DNA of 64,000 nucleotides from Plantago major. Lineage: Eukaryota; Streptophyta; Magnoliopsida; Lamiales; Plantaginaceae. A program made the position numbers and the translations under genes. The DNA is taken from contig JAIFAC010000294.1 in NCBI GenBank assembly GCA_026545765.1, forward strand, positions 62,001 to 126,000, in the 5' to 3' direction. Shown here piece after piece: positions 11,299 to 23,303 of the stretch; the first letter of the stretch is position 1, and each line of letters starts with the position of its first letter. The notes under the pieces are model-generated. The model was given only the letters and a program-made list of their open reading frames with translations. It made no database searches and was not told the DNA's origin.

Positions 11299-14200
11299 CT
11301 AAAAATCTTCAAGTCTTCAATCAGCAGATCTATGGATCAATTAGCAAAATCCCTATCCCCAAACCTTTTGATATCATCTGAGTAGTCATAGAGCAAAGTT
11401 CTGACTAATATCTCAGTTTCTCTGTCATAACCACAGACTTCTTTGTATGATTTGGTGGGATTCTTCTTGGCAAAGTGTTTGACCCATAAATACTTTCCCC
11501 ATTTCCAGGCATGCTCAATTCTGATATCTGATAGCTAGAAGTATTCATATATGATCCTCAGATATCTGATGTCACCCTTGTATTGATCTTCAGTCATGTA
11601 GAATGACTCAAAGGGTTCCACAACAACTCTTGGCCTTGTGCCTGTTCCAGTCATCTTGGGAATTCTGTGCACATCATCTGGTTTCCCATAAGGACATTCA
11701 AAGGAGAGGTCCTTTTCCATGGCTTCAGTTTTTTTGGAGATTTCAAAATCCAGCCATGCTTTGACATGCTTTGGATTTATCAGTACTGGCTTGTCTTTTC
11801 TCCATGCCATGAGTTGTTTATGGATTGGTTCTGGAAACTTTTTATTTACCAGTAAGTGCTTGAGTTCCAGAATCCAGTAGCCATTCTTCTGATTAATTCA
11901 CCTGTAGACAGAGGAGTCAATGTTGGTCTTCACATACTCAATCTTGGCTTCTTCAGGCTTGAGTGGTAGTTGAAGTTTTCTTTGTTCAGCTCTCAGCCTG
12001 TTCCTCCTTTGTCTTGAATTCTCCCTTGGGGGATTGCTTGAAGAACCACCCTGGATTGACTTGGTATTTCCAGAGGGTGTTTTAGCTGCTAAAGGCTTTG
12101 CAGCTATGGGCTTAGATAGGCTATCAACCCTTTTTCTTTTTCTGTGAAGAGGAGCTTCATCTTCATCAGTCTCTTCATCATCATCATCAAGATCAATTCT
12201 TGTGGGAATTTTCCAGCCTTCTTCATTGCCCTGGGATTTAATTTGTCCTTCTTCTTCTTCTTCTTCTTCTTCTTCTTCTTCTTCTTCTTCTTCAGAAGAC
12301 TCATCAACCCCTTTCACTTGTCTTCTCCTTGGAGCGTTGGTACTCCTTGGAGGTCTCTGTGCCCTGGCCCTTGTTGTTATTGTTTGTTCAGAAGGTTGCT
12401 GGGAAGTAACTACTACTTGTAAAGCATATTGACATGAGGAGGGCTCATTGATTCTGAGTGGTGGTTGGGAAGATTTCTTCTTATTTCCTCTTCCTCTCTG
12501 AGCACCAGAACCTTCCCCTTGTCTTGGATACTTTCCCCCCTTAATCATTGTTGACTGACTAAGTATCACAAAGGATTCTAAGAGAGATTCAAAGTTTTCT
12601 TGTAGATAATTGTAAGCAGTAACCAACTTCTGAAGTTCAGCCTTGAGCTCCTGATTTTATTTGATAAGTCATGTTTCCTTATCAGTGAGCTCTGCCAGTG
12701 GACCTTGAGTAGCATCTGCTTTTCCAGCAGCATCTGCTTTTTAAGCAAGATTATTGCCATCATCCCTTACCATGCCTAGGTCTCTCTGAGCAATGACCAA
12801 GCTTGTTGTTCTCTGAGTGATTAACTCAGTGAACTTCTTCATTTCAGTAGGGACAGATGCAATTACTTCTTCATTTTGATGAGACAACTCATTTCTTAGA
12901 CTTGCCAGAACCTGATATCTGGCCATGTAATCATGGGAGTTGAGATTTGGTATCTTACTGAAGCTTTGAGGAGCTATCAGTTTTCTCTTTAAGTGAGAAA
13001 CTCCCAAGTGAACATTTGCATGTTCTGCCAAGGTTTTGTCTTCTTTATCATCTGATTCTTCATCCCAGTGATCTTCATCCTCTTGGGCATTTTCATTAAT
13101 ATTTTCTAGCCCAGCAACCATCTCAGAGATGGGCTTCTTTCCTTTCAGTGGGGAGGATGGTACTTCTTTTGGTGATGCCGCCTTAGCATCATGCTTGTCT
13201 TCAGATACTTGCTCAGTATCCAATTCCTCAGCAATTGCCTGAATGGCAAGCTGGAGTTGTTTCATCTCAGCATAAGCTTCCATTTCCTTGATTGTTTGAT
13301 CTTCAATCTTTTGAAGCTTTGCCTTGGATTCAGCTATCTTCTCTTCCAGCTGAAGATTTAGTTGTCGTTCTTCCTCCAACAGTTGTTTGAGTTGAGAAAC
13401 TCTGGTTTGTGAATTTAATATATTCTGAGTGTTGTCCTCAGAATGCTCATCTACTTGTTCAGTAGGATCTTTTTGTTGGGGAGATGGATGTGTACACTTC
13501 TGAGGAGATGGAGGAGGGGTATTTTGTGAAGTCCTTTCAGTGTGCTTTTCAGCAACTGAGGTATTATTACATTGTGCAATCCCTCCTGTCCCTGGTGTAG
13601 GGGCATCATCATCATCCTTTTTCTCATCATCATCCTTGTGATGATCAGAAGGAGGTTCTTCCAAATTATTCTCATCTGTTTCATCCTCGTCTTAGAAACC
13701 AGATTGATCACTTCAGGAAGTGTGATTAATTGCCCATTTACTTCCTCTTGTTCAGAGGGTATGCACTGTAGGGACCTGGGTAGGATTGGCTTGTATGCCA
13801 TCTCCATTCTGGTCTGATCATCAGCCTTCTCAAAAGCTTCTATGAGCTTGTGTGCAGCTTCTTTGACAAAGTCCTTATGCATCAGAGTAGCAAAAGAGTA
13901 CTGCTCTGTCGGGAACATAGCATGGACATAATTCTCCAAGTCAAAAGCTCTGACTTTTCTCAATTGGTGATCAATCACCTTTGTTAATTCAGTCAGATCT
14001 GAGCTTCTGAGCTTTTGCCACTTTCTGAAACACTTGAGGTGTTTCTTGAGAGTGTGGTCTTTGAAGAATGGAAGCAGGTCTTCTGTTGAGAATGCAGAGA
14101 CCTTTGGCACACTTGTTTGAGCCTGAAAGAAAAAGTTTTGAGTTCGATTCAAAACTTGTGTAGATATCTGAGTACTAATGTAGTTAGGTTTCTGAGTTAC

Positions 14201-15075
14201 CTGAATAAGTGCATCAGGCTCAGAGACTTGTACTACTGAGGCAGGGGGTGCCTCAGATATCTTGTTGTAAGGTGGAGACTTAGGAGTCTGGTCCTCATCA
14301 ACCTTTCTTTCTGCTTGAACCTGAGAATTAAAATTATCACAATACTTAGGAGATAGTCATGAAAGAGTTTTTGCAATAAAGCTTCAATGATTTCTGAGTT
14401 TTTCACTTACTTCCTCAAAAGGAGGCTCAGAATCATTTTTCTCAGAAACTTTCTCAGTTTCTGGTGTTCTTTCTGGTGATGTTGCCTTGGGGGCTTCATC
14501 AATTTCCATTGGTGCAGGGGATGCAGCAACTCTTTCCCCTTGCACTTCTACTTTTGAATGAGCCTGTAAGTAGAAAGTATTGAGTACTTAGAGAAGAATT
14601 CATATTAACCCATAATGAAGAATGTTTATCACTGATCTTTGTATACCTTCACACTAGAAGGCTCAATGACATTTTCTTCAAAAACCTTGACGGTTTCTGG
14701 GTCCTTTTCTGGCATTTCTACCTTATCTTCTTCTTTCTTAGTTGGAGCCTATTTGAAACAAACACTTAAGAATATTAGTCAAGTGTATAAGGCACATATC
14801 TGAGATGTTATATATTAAGGAACTATATTTTACCTGTGAGACAGGCTCTTGTTCCTTAAGTGGTGGGGCTATGGAAGCCTCCTTCTCAGATTCTGAGGCA
14901 AGCTTTGCAGCTTCCTCTTGATGTTGTGTTTCTAATTCAGCCTGTAACTAAGAAGTTTTAATAAGTAACAAGATTTAAGCATAAGTTGTCACAAGTAAAG
15001 AGTTAAACCATTCAGCTACCCGAGCTTTGTCAGGCTGACTGGTCTCTGGAACTTGCGAAGTTTCCATGCGTTGGT
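11299..15075 (-). pseudogene. Copia-B accessory gene, 3' part (end of exon 1, exons 2-6)
   Basis: Function unknown. This continues the gene that starts at 47899. Introns on the minus strand are 15019-14942, 14833-14749, 14646-14564, 14410-14321 and 14200-14123 (78, 85, 83, 90, 78 bp), all GT-AG. Exons 2-5 are 108, 102, 153 and 120 nt, all multiples of three, with phase-0 joints and an acidic Pro/Glu-rich product. Exon 6 (14122 down to 11299) encodes a basic conserved block (HTLKKHLKCFRKWQKL), a coiled coil (QLLEEERQLNLQLEEK), a Glu run from a GAA microsatellite (12246-12294) and a nuclear-signal-like RKRKR. Its C-terminal block includes LLYDYSDDIKRFGDRDF. A TGA at 11337-11339 replaces the CGA of copies C and D. 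Frame breaks occur near 13690 and 11530. Confidence 0.75.
12246..12294. repeat. (CTT)n microsatellite coding a glutamate run
   Basis: About 16 consecutive CTT triplets on the plus strand give a run of 15 Glu in the minus-strand accessory protein. Copies C (27455-27480) and D show only mixed GAA/GAG codons, so the run expanded in B. Opposite-strand frames here (poly-Ser, poly-Phe) are artefacts of the repeat. Confidence 0.9.
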
Positions 15076-15080
15076 CTTGT

Positions 15081-16483
15081 TGTTAGGAATATCTGTTAGT
15101 ATTTTGATCACTCATCACATGTTCTTATCTTAGCCAGAAAGGTGATTAAGTGCTCTTGGTTCACTTGAACATTGTAAAAGAGGAAATCACTGAGTATGAT
15201 TAGTCTAGTAAATCTTGTATTAGGATTATAGGTCTCTGAGTGTAATTTTTTATTTCAAGAAGACCATGAAGATCAATCCTAGCAAAGGAGCTTTTCTGAA
15301 GATTAGAAGACTGAAGATTGCACAAGGTTTATGAAGACACAAAGGTTTAGTCTAACTCAGAAAGACTATGTCCTTAATCCTTTCTTAAGTACATTAACTT
15401 ACTTTGGAAATATGATTCTGGACATATGACATCATGAGTATGGAGCATGCAAGCCATCGAAGGCTCATGTATCCGCTGAGACTAAAGGACAATGAACAAG
15501 ATTTATGCATTAAATGCATCGCGTAAATCTTGTCAAAAAGAAAGTCCTCTCAAACAAGAGATAGTGACTTCGAGTACATAGTTCAAGATATAAACGGATA
15601 TAATTTGATAGAGAGCACAACGGATACAATTCAAACGCCTCTCAAATTTATCTATATATATCACACACTTAGATGCTTGAAGAACATACCTTAGAACGCT
15701 CTATCTTGCAAACTTACTATCAAGCAAAGTATTCTCTCAAGCACTCTACTACCCTTTCTGAAAGCTTTCTGTTGCTTGAAGAATCACTAGTAGTTCTAAG
15801 TTGTCCTGAACCTTAACAAGAGATTGTTATTTGTGAAAGAGTTGAACTATCAGATACCCTTTTCTCAAGCTCATTCTCGATCGGACACCAATTACTGGGT
15901 CAAGAAGAGCGATCGTCATCCACCGAACAAGTGTATTAAGTAGTCTTGTTCTATTAGGCTCTCGAAAACATAATCAAAAGTTATACGAAGCCTCGACAAA
16001 CCTTATAACCAACACCATCAAGGCGTGAGTAGAAGAAGTACTTGATTTTGGAAATCGTGAATAACTCAAGGTTATCTCGAGTCAAGGAAGTACTTAGCTC
16101 TAGGAGTCAGAATAACTCAGGGGAACATTTGGTTGGGAACCATTTGTTTAGGAATCTTAGAATAGGATTATTGTAAGGTGAACTCAATGATATGTTCTAG
16201 TGAATTCTAGGTCTCAGAAAGACCGAAGTGGATTAGTTGGAGGATTACGCCACCTCCAGATACCACTATACTTGTTGTGTTATTTACCTTCAGATTTACA
16301 TTTCAGCAAAGCACACACACACACTTACTTATTGTTTCTGCACTTACCTATCTAAAAGTCTTCCGCGCTCAGAATTTAAGTATCAGAAACCCCCAGGTTT
16401 CTGAGAAACTGTGTTTATCGACAAAAGTTTTAAAAGACTATTCACCCCCTCTAGTCTTTTACTTTGCCGTTATCCGACCAACA
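15081..16483 (+). repeat. 5' LTR of Copia-C (1403 bp)
   Basis: It pairs with 28787-29436 plus 45207-45968. A TATATATATC box lies near 15650. Hairpin units lie at 16030-16110. The U5 hairpin AAAAGACTA/TAGTCTTTT is at 16432-16440 and 16452-16460. Differences from its 3' partner concentrate at CAG/CTG: for example CATCGCGTAAAT near 15528 against CATCAGCAGAAAT near 29220. Confidence 0.96.
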
Positions 16484-16485
16484 AG

Positions 16486-16497
16486 TGGTATCGAAGC
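16486..16497 (+). promoter_or_regulatory. Primer binding site of Copia-C
   Basis: TGGTATCGAAGC lies two bases after the LTR. The tRNA-Met site expected from the family is TGGTATCAGA; the CAG reads CG here, as it does in the Copia-B site. Confidence 0.8.
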
Positions 16498-16594
16498 AGG
16501 AGGTTCACAAGCCTTCAGATCAACCTAGATCCCCAGATAGATGAAGGAACTTTGTCCCTTCGAGGACTATATAATTTGTGTTAAGTGTGCAGGT

Positions 16595-19070
16595 ATGTCT
16601 CTGAGTGATGCTCCCGTTCTGAAACCAGAAAACTACGAGAAATGGAAGAACAACATGATGCTCCATCTGGAGGCCATTAGTGATGAGATGATCTATGTCA
16701 TCAATGAAGTTACTGAGGTGTCTGATGGAAGAAAAGCCTCAGACAAGGAAGATGGAAGCGAGGACATGGCTGCTAGTGATAGTGGTCATGTTGCTCGTGG
16801 AAGCATTATATATGAAGACAAGCCAAGAGAGCTCAGGACATCTGCAGATGCCAAGAGACACAGATTGGATGGTCAAGCTCGTAATATAATCATCAGATCG
16901 ACACCTGAGCACATACAGTGTAAACTGTGGGGTGCTAAAATGGCGAAAGTCACAGCAATTGATTGAAGAAATCAGTTTAACAGAGAAAACCAAAGAAAAC
17001 AAGTTCAAGTTCTTAAATTGAAGTTCCAAAACTTCAAACAAGGTCCCACGAAACTCGAAGAACTTGATTTCAGATTTACTACACTTACGAGTGATATGGC
17101 TGCACTTGGTGAAAGCGATAGATACTCCCAATGTAAAAGATTAAGACTATTGTCAAGTCTCAATCACAATCGGGAACACACTAAGTTCTTTTATTTCAAT
17201 CAAGGGATGCCAAATATTACTCCAGAGAGCTCTTCTCTCATCTTGCATCAGAGACTATGAGACAACTTAGAGAACAACAAATTGAAAAGTTGCAAAGTGT
17301 TGCTCTAGTTTCTCAAGGCACTTCTGAAAAGAAGGATACCAAAGAAGCATCTGAAGAAAATGCTCTTGCAGTAAGACACATGAAGAAATTTGTGAGTCAA
17401 GAGATTGAGAGAAGAAATGCAAAAGAAAAGCTGAAAAAGCATCTTGGCCCAAACTATCATCAGTACAAGAACATACAAGTGAACAACTCTCTGAACACCC
17501 CCATTCAGAAAGGTGTTAGTACTGAAGCTGCAGAAATAGGAAATGATATCTGCTTCTATTGTCAAAAGCCTGGTCACTTCAAGAGAGATTGTCCTGCTTT
17601 AAACAAGCTCAAGACAGGTGACAAGAAGGACAGAAGAAATTTCAAGAGAAATCAAAGGCCTTCATCGATCAAGAAAGGAAGAAGATTCAAATTCAACTTG
17701 ATGCTCTAGACTTTGAGATGATCAAGATGGAGATTCGATGACTCAAACCTACCATCACCAGAATTGTGTGGAATCACCCACGATGTAATTGACTTCGGCC
17801 TTAAGAAGAAAGAAATGTGTGGAGTTGCTGAGATTGCTGGTCCAGACATCTCCAACATTGAAATGTGTCTTATGGCTGATGAGGTAACTAACAATTCATA
17901 ATTTCTGTACTATGAGAGTGATGATGGAATTGAGGATCTGGAGTTGGTCAAGAGTGAATTGGATCGTTATGATAAAGAATTTCTGGAAGCACAATCCAAA
18001 ACCAGAATTCTAGAGGAAAGCAAAGAAACTCTTGAAAAAGAGGTTACTAAGCTAACCAGAGTATCTGAAAACAAGAACGCTGAAATAGCCTTTCTGAAAT
18101 CTCAGATATCTGAGAATGAAAATTCTCACAAACTAGCCTTGAATGAACTTACCAAGAAAATGATGAAGCTTCTTTCTGAGAATGAAGAACTCAGAAAGAA
18201 AGAGCTATCCTTCCAATCTTATGCAAAGGCTAGTGACACTCTCACTGAGGTTCAATACTATCTAAGAGATCCCTCTGAGAAAGGTGGACTTGGACTCGAT
18301 GAACAATCGAGTAATTCATCTCCTCTGAAGAAGAGTGGTGAAAGGTTGACCTTTGTAAAAAGTCAACAGAATGGTTCTTCAACCTATAGCATTGGTCAGA
18401 AAGCTAGGGTAGTTGACAAAGGAAAAGGAGTAGCAACCCAACCTTTGAAAGAACAACAAGGTCACAAGAAACTTGTGGATGAGGTTTCTGAAAAGAAACA
18501 CAACCCTCAGACATGTAACCATCCACATTGCTATATTACTAGGAAAGGAAGAATTGTCGAATAGGCAAATTCTCATCGTACTATTTTATGAAAATAAAGA
18601 CGGTGCAGAAACTAGTAAGGCTTCTGAAGAGCATATTCAGAAAGCCAAAGGTGTTCGAAATGGCATTGGCTATCGTGCTATTGGAAAAGTTCTTCTGCAA
18701 CAATATAAGGAAGGACAAGAACAATGGCGCAAGGTCGATATTCAGACGTAGTAACAGATGTATGGAAGAAATCTCAAGCCACCGAAAAGTCAATGCCAGA
18801 GCTAGAAGGAACCTGGCCAGAAAGGCTAAGTTTGCTGAAAAGCAATCCCAGAAACCCAGGGTCCAGAAAGCACCAAACGGAACACCTAGAAACACCACAA
18901 GAAGGAAAATTGAGATCAAAATTACTAATTTTATTGCATCTCCTTCTGATCAAGTTAGACAAAAACAAACTCCCCAGAAATTCACTAAAATGTGGATTCC
19001 TACTGGAAGAATGTTTAGTCTAAATGGTTCTATCTCTGAAGCAAGAACCTAACTCCTGTTTCCTATTTTG
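16595..19070 (+). pseudogene. gag: Copia-C gag with coiled-coil extension
   Basis: The start at 16595 opens MSLSDAPVLKPENYEKW, shared with A and D. The copia-type Gag domain continues to about 17260 across two frame breaks (near 16960 and 17010). An intact CCHC zinc knuckle, CFYCQKPGHFKRDC, is at about 17551-17592. After an acidic segment, a long coiled coil runs 17944-18300 (LEESKETLEKEVTKL, repeated Glu/Lys/Asn heptads). A basic Arg/Lys-rich linker reaches the protease. The protein would assemble particles and bind genomic RNA through the knuckle. It is the best preserved gag in the window but is not continuous. Confidence 0.88.
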
Positions 19071-19084
19071 TGCAGAACGCCTCT

Positions 19085-22000
19085 TGGACTAAGGTTCAAT
19101 GCTATTTGATAGTGGATGCGGAAAGCACATGATGAGACAAAGCAAATCCGTCAATTACAAAGCTTGCAACAATGGACCGTACATCGATTTGTTGAGGAGA
19201 ATTAAATCCTCTCTCGATTTGGCAACGCCAAATTAGGATCATTAACTATCACCGACGATTACATGTTAAGGGTTTGAAATATAATCTATTTAGCATGAGC
19301 CGCTTATGCATAAGGGATTTATCAGAAATTCAAAGCAAAGTATTGCAAACTTATTGATAATGAGTCAAAGCAGTATACCTTGGTTGCTCGGCGTAAAGCG
19401 CCTTTATGTTGCCGGCATCTCGCCACAATCAAGAATGTCTCATGGTGAGTCAATCAGTCACGTAAGAGCACCGTTATGGCACAAAAGAATGAGTCACTTG
19501 AATTTCAAAACTCGAACAAACTTGCCAAGAAAGAGTTAGTGGTTGGCCTTCCCAAAACATCTTTCGAAAGGATGGTATCTGCTTTCACCGATGGGAAAAC
19601 AATCTAAGATCTCTTTCAAGTCCAAAATCGACACTCTAGTGTTAGACCATCGCAACTATTACACATGAATCTTTTGAATCATCAGAATTAGTTATGCAGA
19701 AAGAAGTATGGTCTTGTTGTTGTAGATGACTTCTCAAGATTCACTTGGGTTATCTTTCCAAGCACAAATCGATGCTAGGGTGGAGATACTAAACTTGTGA
19801 ATAAGCTTGAAGTCATGAAAAGGGACAAGGTATCGCAATCGTATGCACTATGGTAATCGAGTTTGTCAACCAAAGACATAAAGGAGTTTTGTACCAAAGA
19901 AAGGTATACAACACCAACTTTCCTCTGTAAGAACACCACAACAAAATGGTGTTGCAGAAAGGAAAAATAGAACACTTAAAGAAGCAAAGAAGGACAATGC
20001 TAATGCTAATCGAGATAAGTGAAGTTTATCGGGTTGAAGTAAACACAACATGTTACACTCGTAATGTATGTTTGATAAACAAACACCATGACAAGACCCC
20101 TTATGAACTCTTGGTTGGTAGACTCCCTAATATCAATCATCTAAAAGTATTTGGTTGTAGATGTTTTGTTCTTAACAATGAAAAAGAGTATCTAAGAACA
20201 TTTCAACCAAAGGCAGATGAAGGTGTGTTTCTTGGTTTTTCTATGAATAGCAAAGCCTACAAAGTTTACAACAAAAGAACAAAGAAGATTAAAGAATCAG
20301 TTCATGTTGTATTCTATGAAGGAAGCAAGAAAACACGCCTTGCTGATGAACTCTCAGAAAGGTTCAAGGAACTAATGATAAAGGATTCTGAAGAGGAACT
20401 CTCAGAAAGGAAAAATATCATCAGGAAAGAAAGGATGACTCTGACGGAGAAAAGCATGAAATGCCTAGTAACAACCAGATGATTCTCAGACATGATGAAG
20501 AATTTCCTATGAGAATTCCAGAAATGGAAACTGAAGATGTTCATCAGAGAGCTAACTCTGGAAATGACCTCTCTGACAGGCATGTCCCAGAAAGCTCTCA
20601 CACCGAAAGCAAGTGTCGACATTCACCGCCTTCGAGGTGCAAAATGTCACAGACATCAAGAAGTATCAAGTCATAATCATAGTGATTCACATTCAGATCA
20701 CATAGATGTTGACCCTACTAGCCCTAAATCCATGATGAGATGGATCAAGGATCATCCTGCAAAAGATGTGATTGGACCAATCAATCAAGGTGTTAGGACT
20801 AGAGAGCAATAGTCAAAATGCTAACTCTCTCTTTGATGTTTTATCTCAAACATTGAACCAAAACTATAGAAGAAGCATTAAGAGACCAAGACCGGATCTC
20901 AAAGAATGCAAGAAGAGTTGGATCGCTTGAGAGAAACAAAGTCCGAAACTAGTTCCATTTGTAGAAGGAATATCTGTGATTGGACCTAAGTGGGTTTTCA
21001 GAAACAAGATGAATGAATCTGGTGAAATAACCAGAAACAAAGCGAGGTTGGTTGCCAAGGAATTCACCCAGACTAAAGGTTTAGATTTTGATGAGTCATA
21101 TGCACCAGTTGCTAGATTGGATGCAATAAGACTCTTTCTGGCCTTTGCAGCTCATAAAGACTTTAAAGCTTATCAGATGGATGTCAAGAGTGCATTCTTG
21201 AATGGTGCACTTGCTGAGGAAGTCTATGTTGAACAACCACCTGGCTTTGAAGTTTCCTCAGAAAGTAGAATGGTCTATGAGCTACAGAAAGCTCTTTATG
21301 GACTGAAACAGGCTCCAAGAGCATGGTATGACACTTTGGCTAAATACCTTCTGGAAAGTGGTTTCAAGAAAGGTGAAGTTGATAAAACTTTATTTACTTT
21401 AAACCATGATGGGAAACTACTCTTAGTTCAAGTATATGTTGATGACATCATATTTGGATCTAAGGACAAGCAACTTTGTGATGACTTTGCAAATCTCATG
21501 AAAAGTAAGTTCGAGATGAGCATGATGGGACAATTGAACTATTTCCTAGGATTGCAAGTCAAGCAACTCAATGATGGAATATTCATTAGTCAGACAAAGT
21601 ATGCAAAAGACATGCTCATAAAGTTCAATCTTAAGCCTTCTGAAAAGAATGCTAAGATACCTATGAGCATAGGAACCAAGATGACCTATACTGAATCAGA
21701 TAAGAGTGTTGATGTACACAAGTATATGAAATTGATAGGTTCACTACTCTACCTTACTGCAAGCAGACCTGATATTCAATATGCAGTTGGAGTGTGTGCT
21801 AGATTTCAAACAAATCCAATGCAATCACACTACAACATTGCTATTAAGGTATGTGAAAGGTACAGTAGATGTAGGTTTGTGGTATCCTAAAGAAAGTGGA
21901 TTGAGTTTGGCTGGTTACTCAGATGCTGATTATGCTGGATCAATGGTTGATAGGAAAAGTACCTGAGGAACTTGTCAGTTTCTGGGAACTAGACTTATCT

Positions 22001-22380
22001 CATGGTTTAGTAAGAAACAAAACTCAATTGCAACTTCTACCACAGAGGCTGAATATATTGCTGCTGGTTGTTGTGCAACACAAATTCTGTGGATTCAACA
22101 ACAACTCAGAGACTATGGACTCAATGAAGAGAAAACTCCCATTTTCTGTGATAACACAAGTGCTATTGCAATCACACAGAACCCCAAGTTCCATGCCAGA
22201 ACAAAGCACATTGATGTTAGACACCACTTCATCGGAGACCATGTTGAGAAAGGCAATATAGAGATACTCAAGATTGGCACAGAAGACCAACTTGCAGATA
22301 TCTTCACTAAGCCCTTACAAGAAAGCCGGTTCTTGACCTTAAGACATAATCTTGGATTAATGGAGTTGCCTAAGGACTGA
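19085..22380 (+). pseudogene. pol: Copia-C pol: protease, integrase, reverse transcriptase, RNase H
   Basis: Protease Asp-Ser-Gly codons are at 19108-19116 (LFDSGCGKHM). The integrase zinc region is at about 19440-19600, with the first histidines present and the cysteine part garbled. The integrase core runs to about 20450. A 304-codon open stretch (20976-21890) carries RT, from FRNKMNESG through DVKSAFLNG and the catalytic YVDD (21435-21446). RNase H follows with GYSDADYAG and ends LMELPKD-stop at 22380. Likely real lesions are an 8-nt deletion near 21843 relative to D and an in-frame TGA at 21964-21966, where D has TCA. Integrase frame breaks mostly fall at CAG/CTG sites. Confidence 0.92.
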
Positions 22381-22973
22381 AAAATTGTCCTGAATCTCTA
22401 AAGGCTGAATAAGTGAGTAGGCCTCTGAGAACAAGTTCTCAGAAAGCCAAGTTGATAAGAAGTGATGCAAAGGTTTCTGAGTAGCAATACTCAGAAATAC
22501 ATAACATTTCTGGAACGGGTATCCAGAAAGGCAAAGGTCGGTACACACTTAATAAGTAAATAAAACTAGAACTTACTTACTGAGAGTGGATCAAATACAT
22601 TCAAACGACTGAAGCTTCTGACACTTGAATTCAGAAAGCTATTTAGTCATAGAGAGAAATGGACACACAAAGCCCAAAAAGTATAAGTTCTGAAAGTCAA
22701 ACATGTGCAATGTCTTGTATTTTTACCATTTTCATGATAAACAATATATAGATAAGGACTTGACACTCAGAATGATAAGCTCAAACGATTAAGTGTTCCT
22801 ACTCTTTACTAAGTGACAAAATGAATGTAGCATATTAAAAATCCATCAAGTCGGCACATTACCATTTGTTGATTGATATCATTACAAGATATTCAATATA
22901 AGCCCTTCATGAATAAACATTTGATCTCAACGGCTGAGATCAAAACAAAGCATGTAATGTCTGTTGAGAAATG
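22381..22973 (+). other. Copia-C post-pol spacer
   Basis: No coding sequence. It contains one TCTGGAACGGGTATCCAGA hairpin unit near 22508, a motif tandemly repeated in Copia-D. A perfect 8-bp inverted repeat, TGATCTCA-ACGGC-TGAGATCA, lies at 22922-22942. Confidence 0.7.
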
Positions 22974-23303
22974 CAGACATGGCCCACTACGCATTTAATG
23001 AAGTACAAAGGACGTACCACGCCTATGCAGATGCAAAGACACTCATTCATATTTAGCTATATGTATGTTGTATCTATGTACATTTTGTCTGCTATATATA
23101 TAGGATTTGGACAAAAGACAAACACTTTTACCAATTCCGAAATTTTCAAACTTGCATCAAAATAGCAAAATCTCTCAAAATTTCTGCAAAACCCCTCTGC
23201 AAAACTCAACTTCTTGTGCTTAGTCTTCTGAAACGATAGACTAATCTCGATTAATTGTGCAATATTCATCTGAAAAACACTCACTCTAAACTCTATATAA
23301 GGG
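22974..23303 (+). promoter_or_regulatory. Internal promoter and 5' leader of the Copia-C accessory gene
   Basis: A block of about 27 bp starting CAGACATGGCCCACTA (22974-23000) contains a TGGGCC 'site II' type motif on the other strand. It is followed by the TATA box CTATATATATAGGATTTGG (23092-23110), about 210 bp before the ATG. Both recur at the same spacing in B (48223-48081, minus) and D (37417-37542). The leader is CT-rich and also conserved. Conservation across three insertions is the evidence; transcription is inferred. Confidence 0.65.

Noticed and set aside
12144-12432. Plus-strand frames with poly-Ser and poly-Phe
   Set aside because: They are the antisense of the GAA repeat in the minus-strand accessory gene.
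16484-16500. tRNA gene fragment near TGGTATC sequences
   Set aside because: The short match at each LTR edge is the primer binding site; no cloverleaf can be formed from the surroundings.
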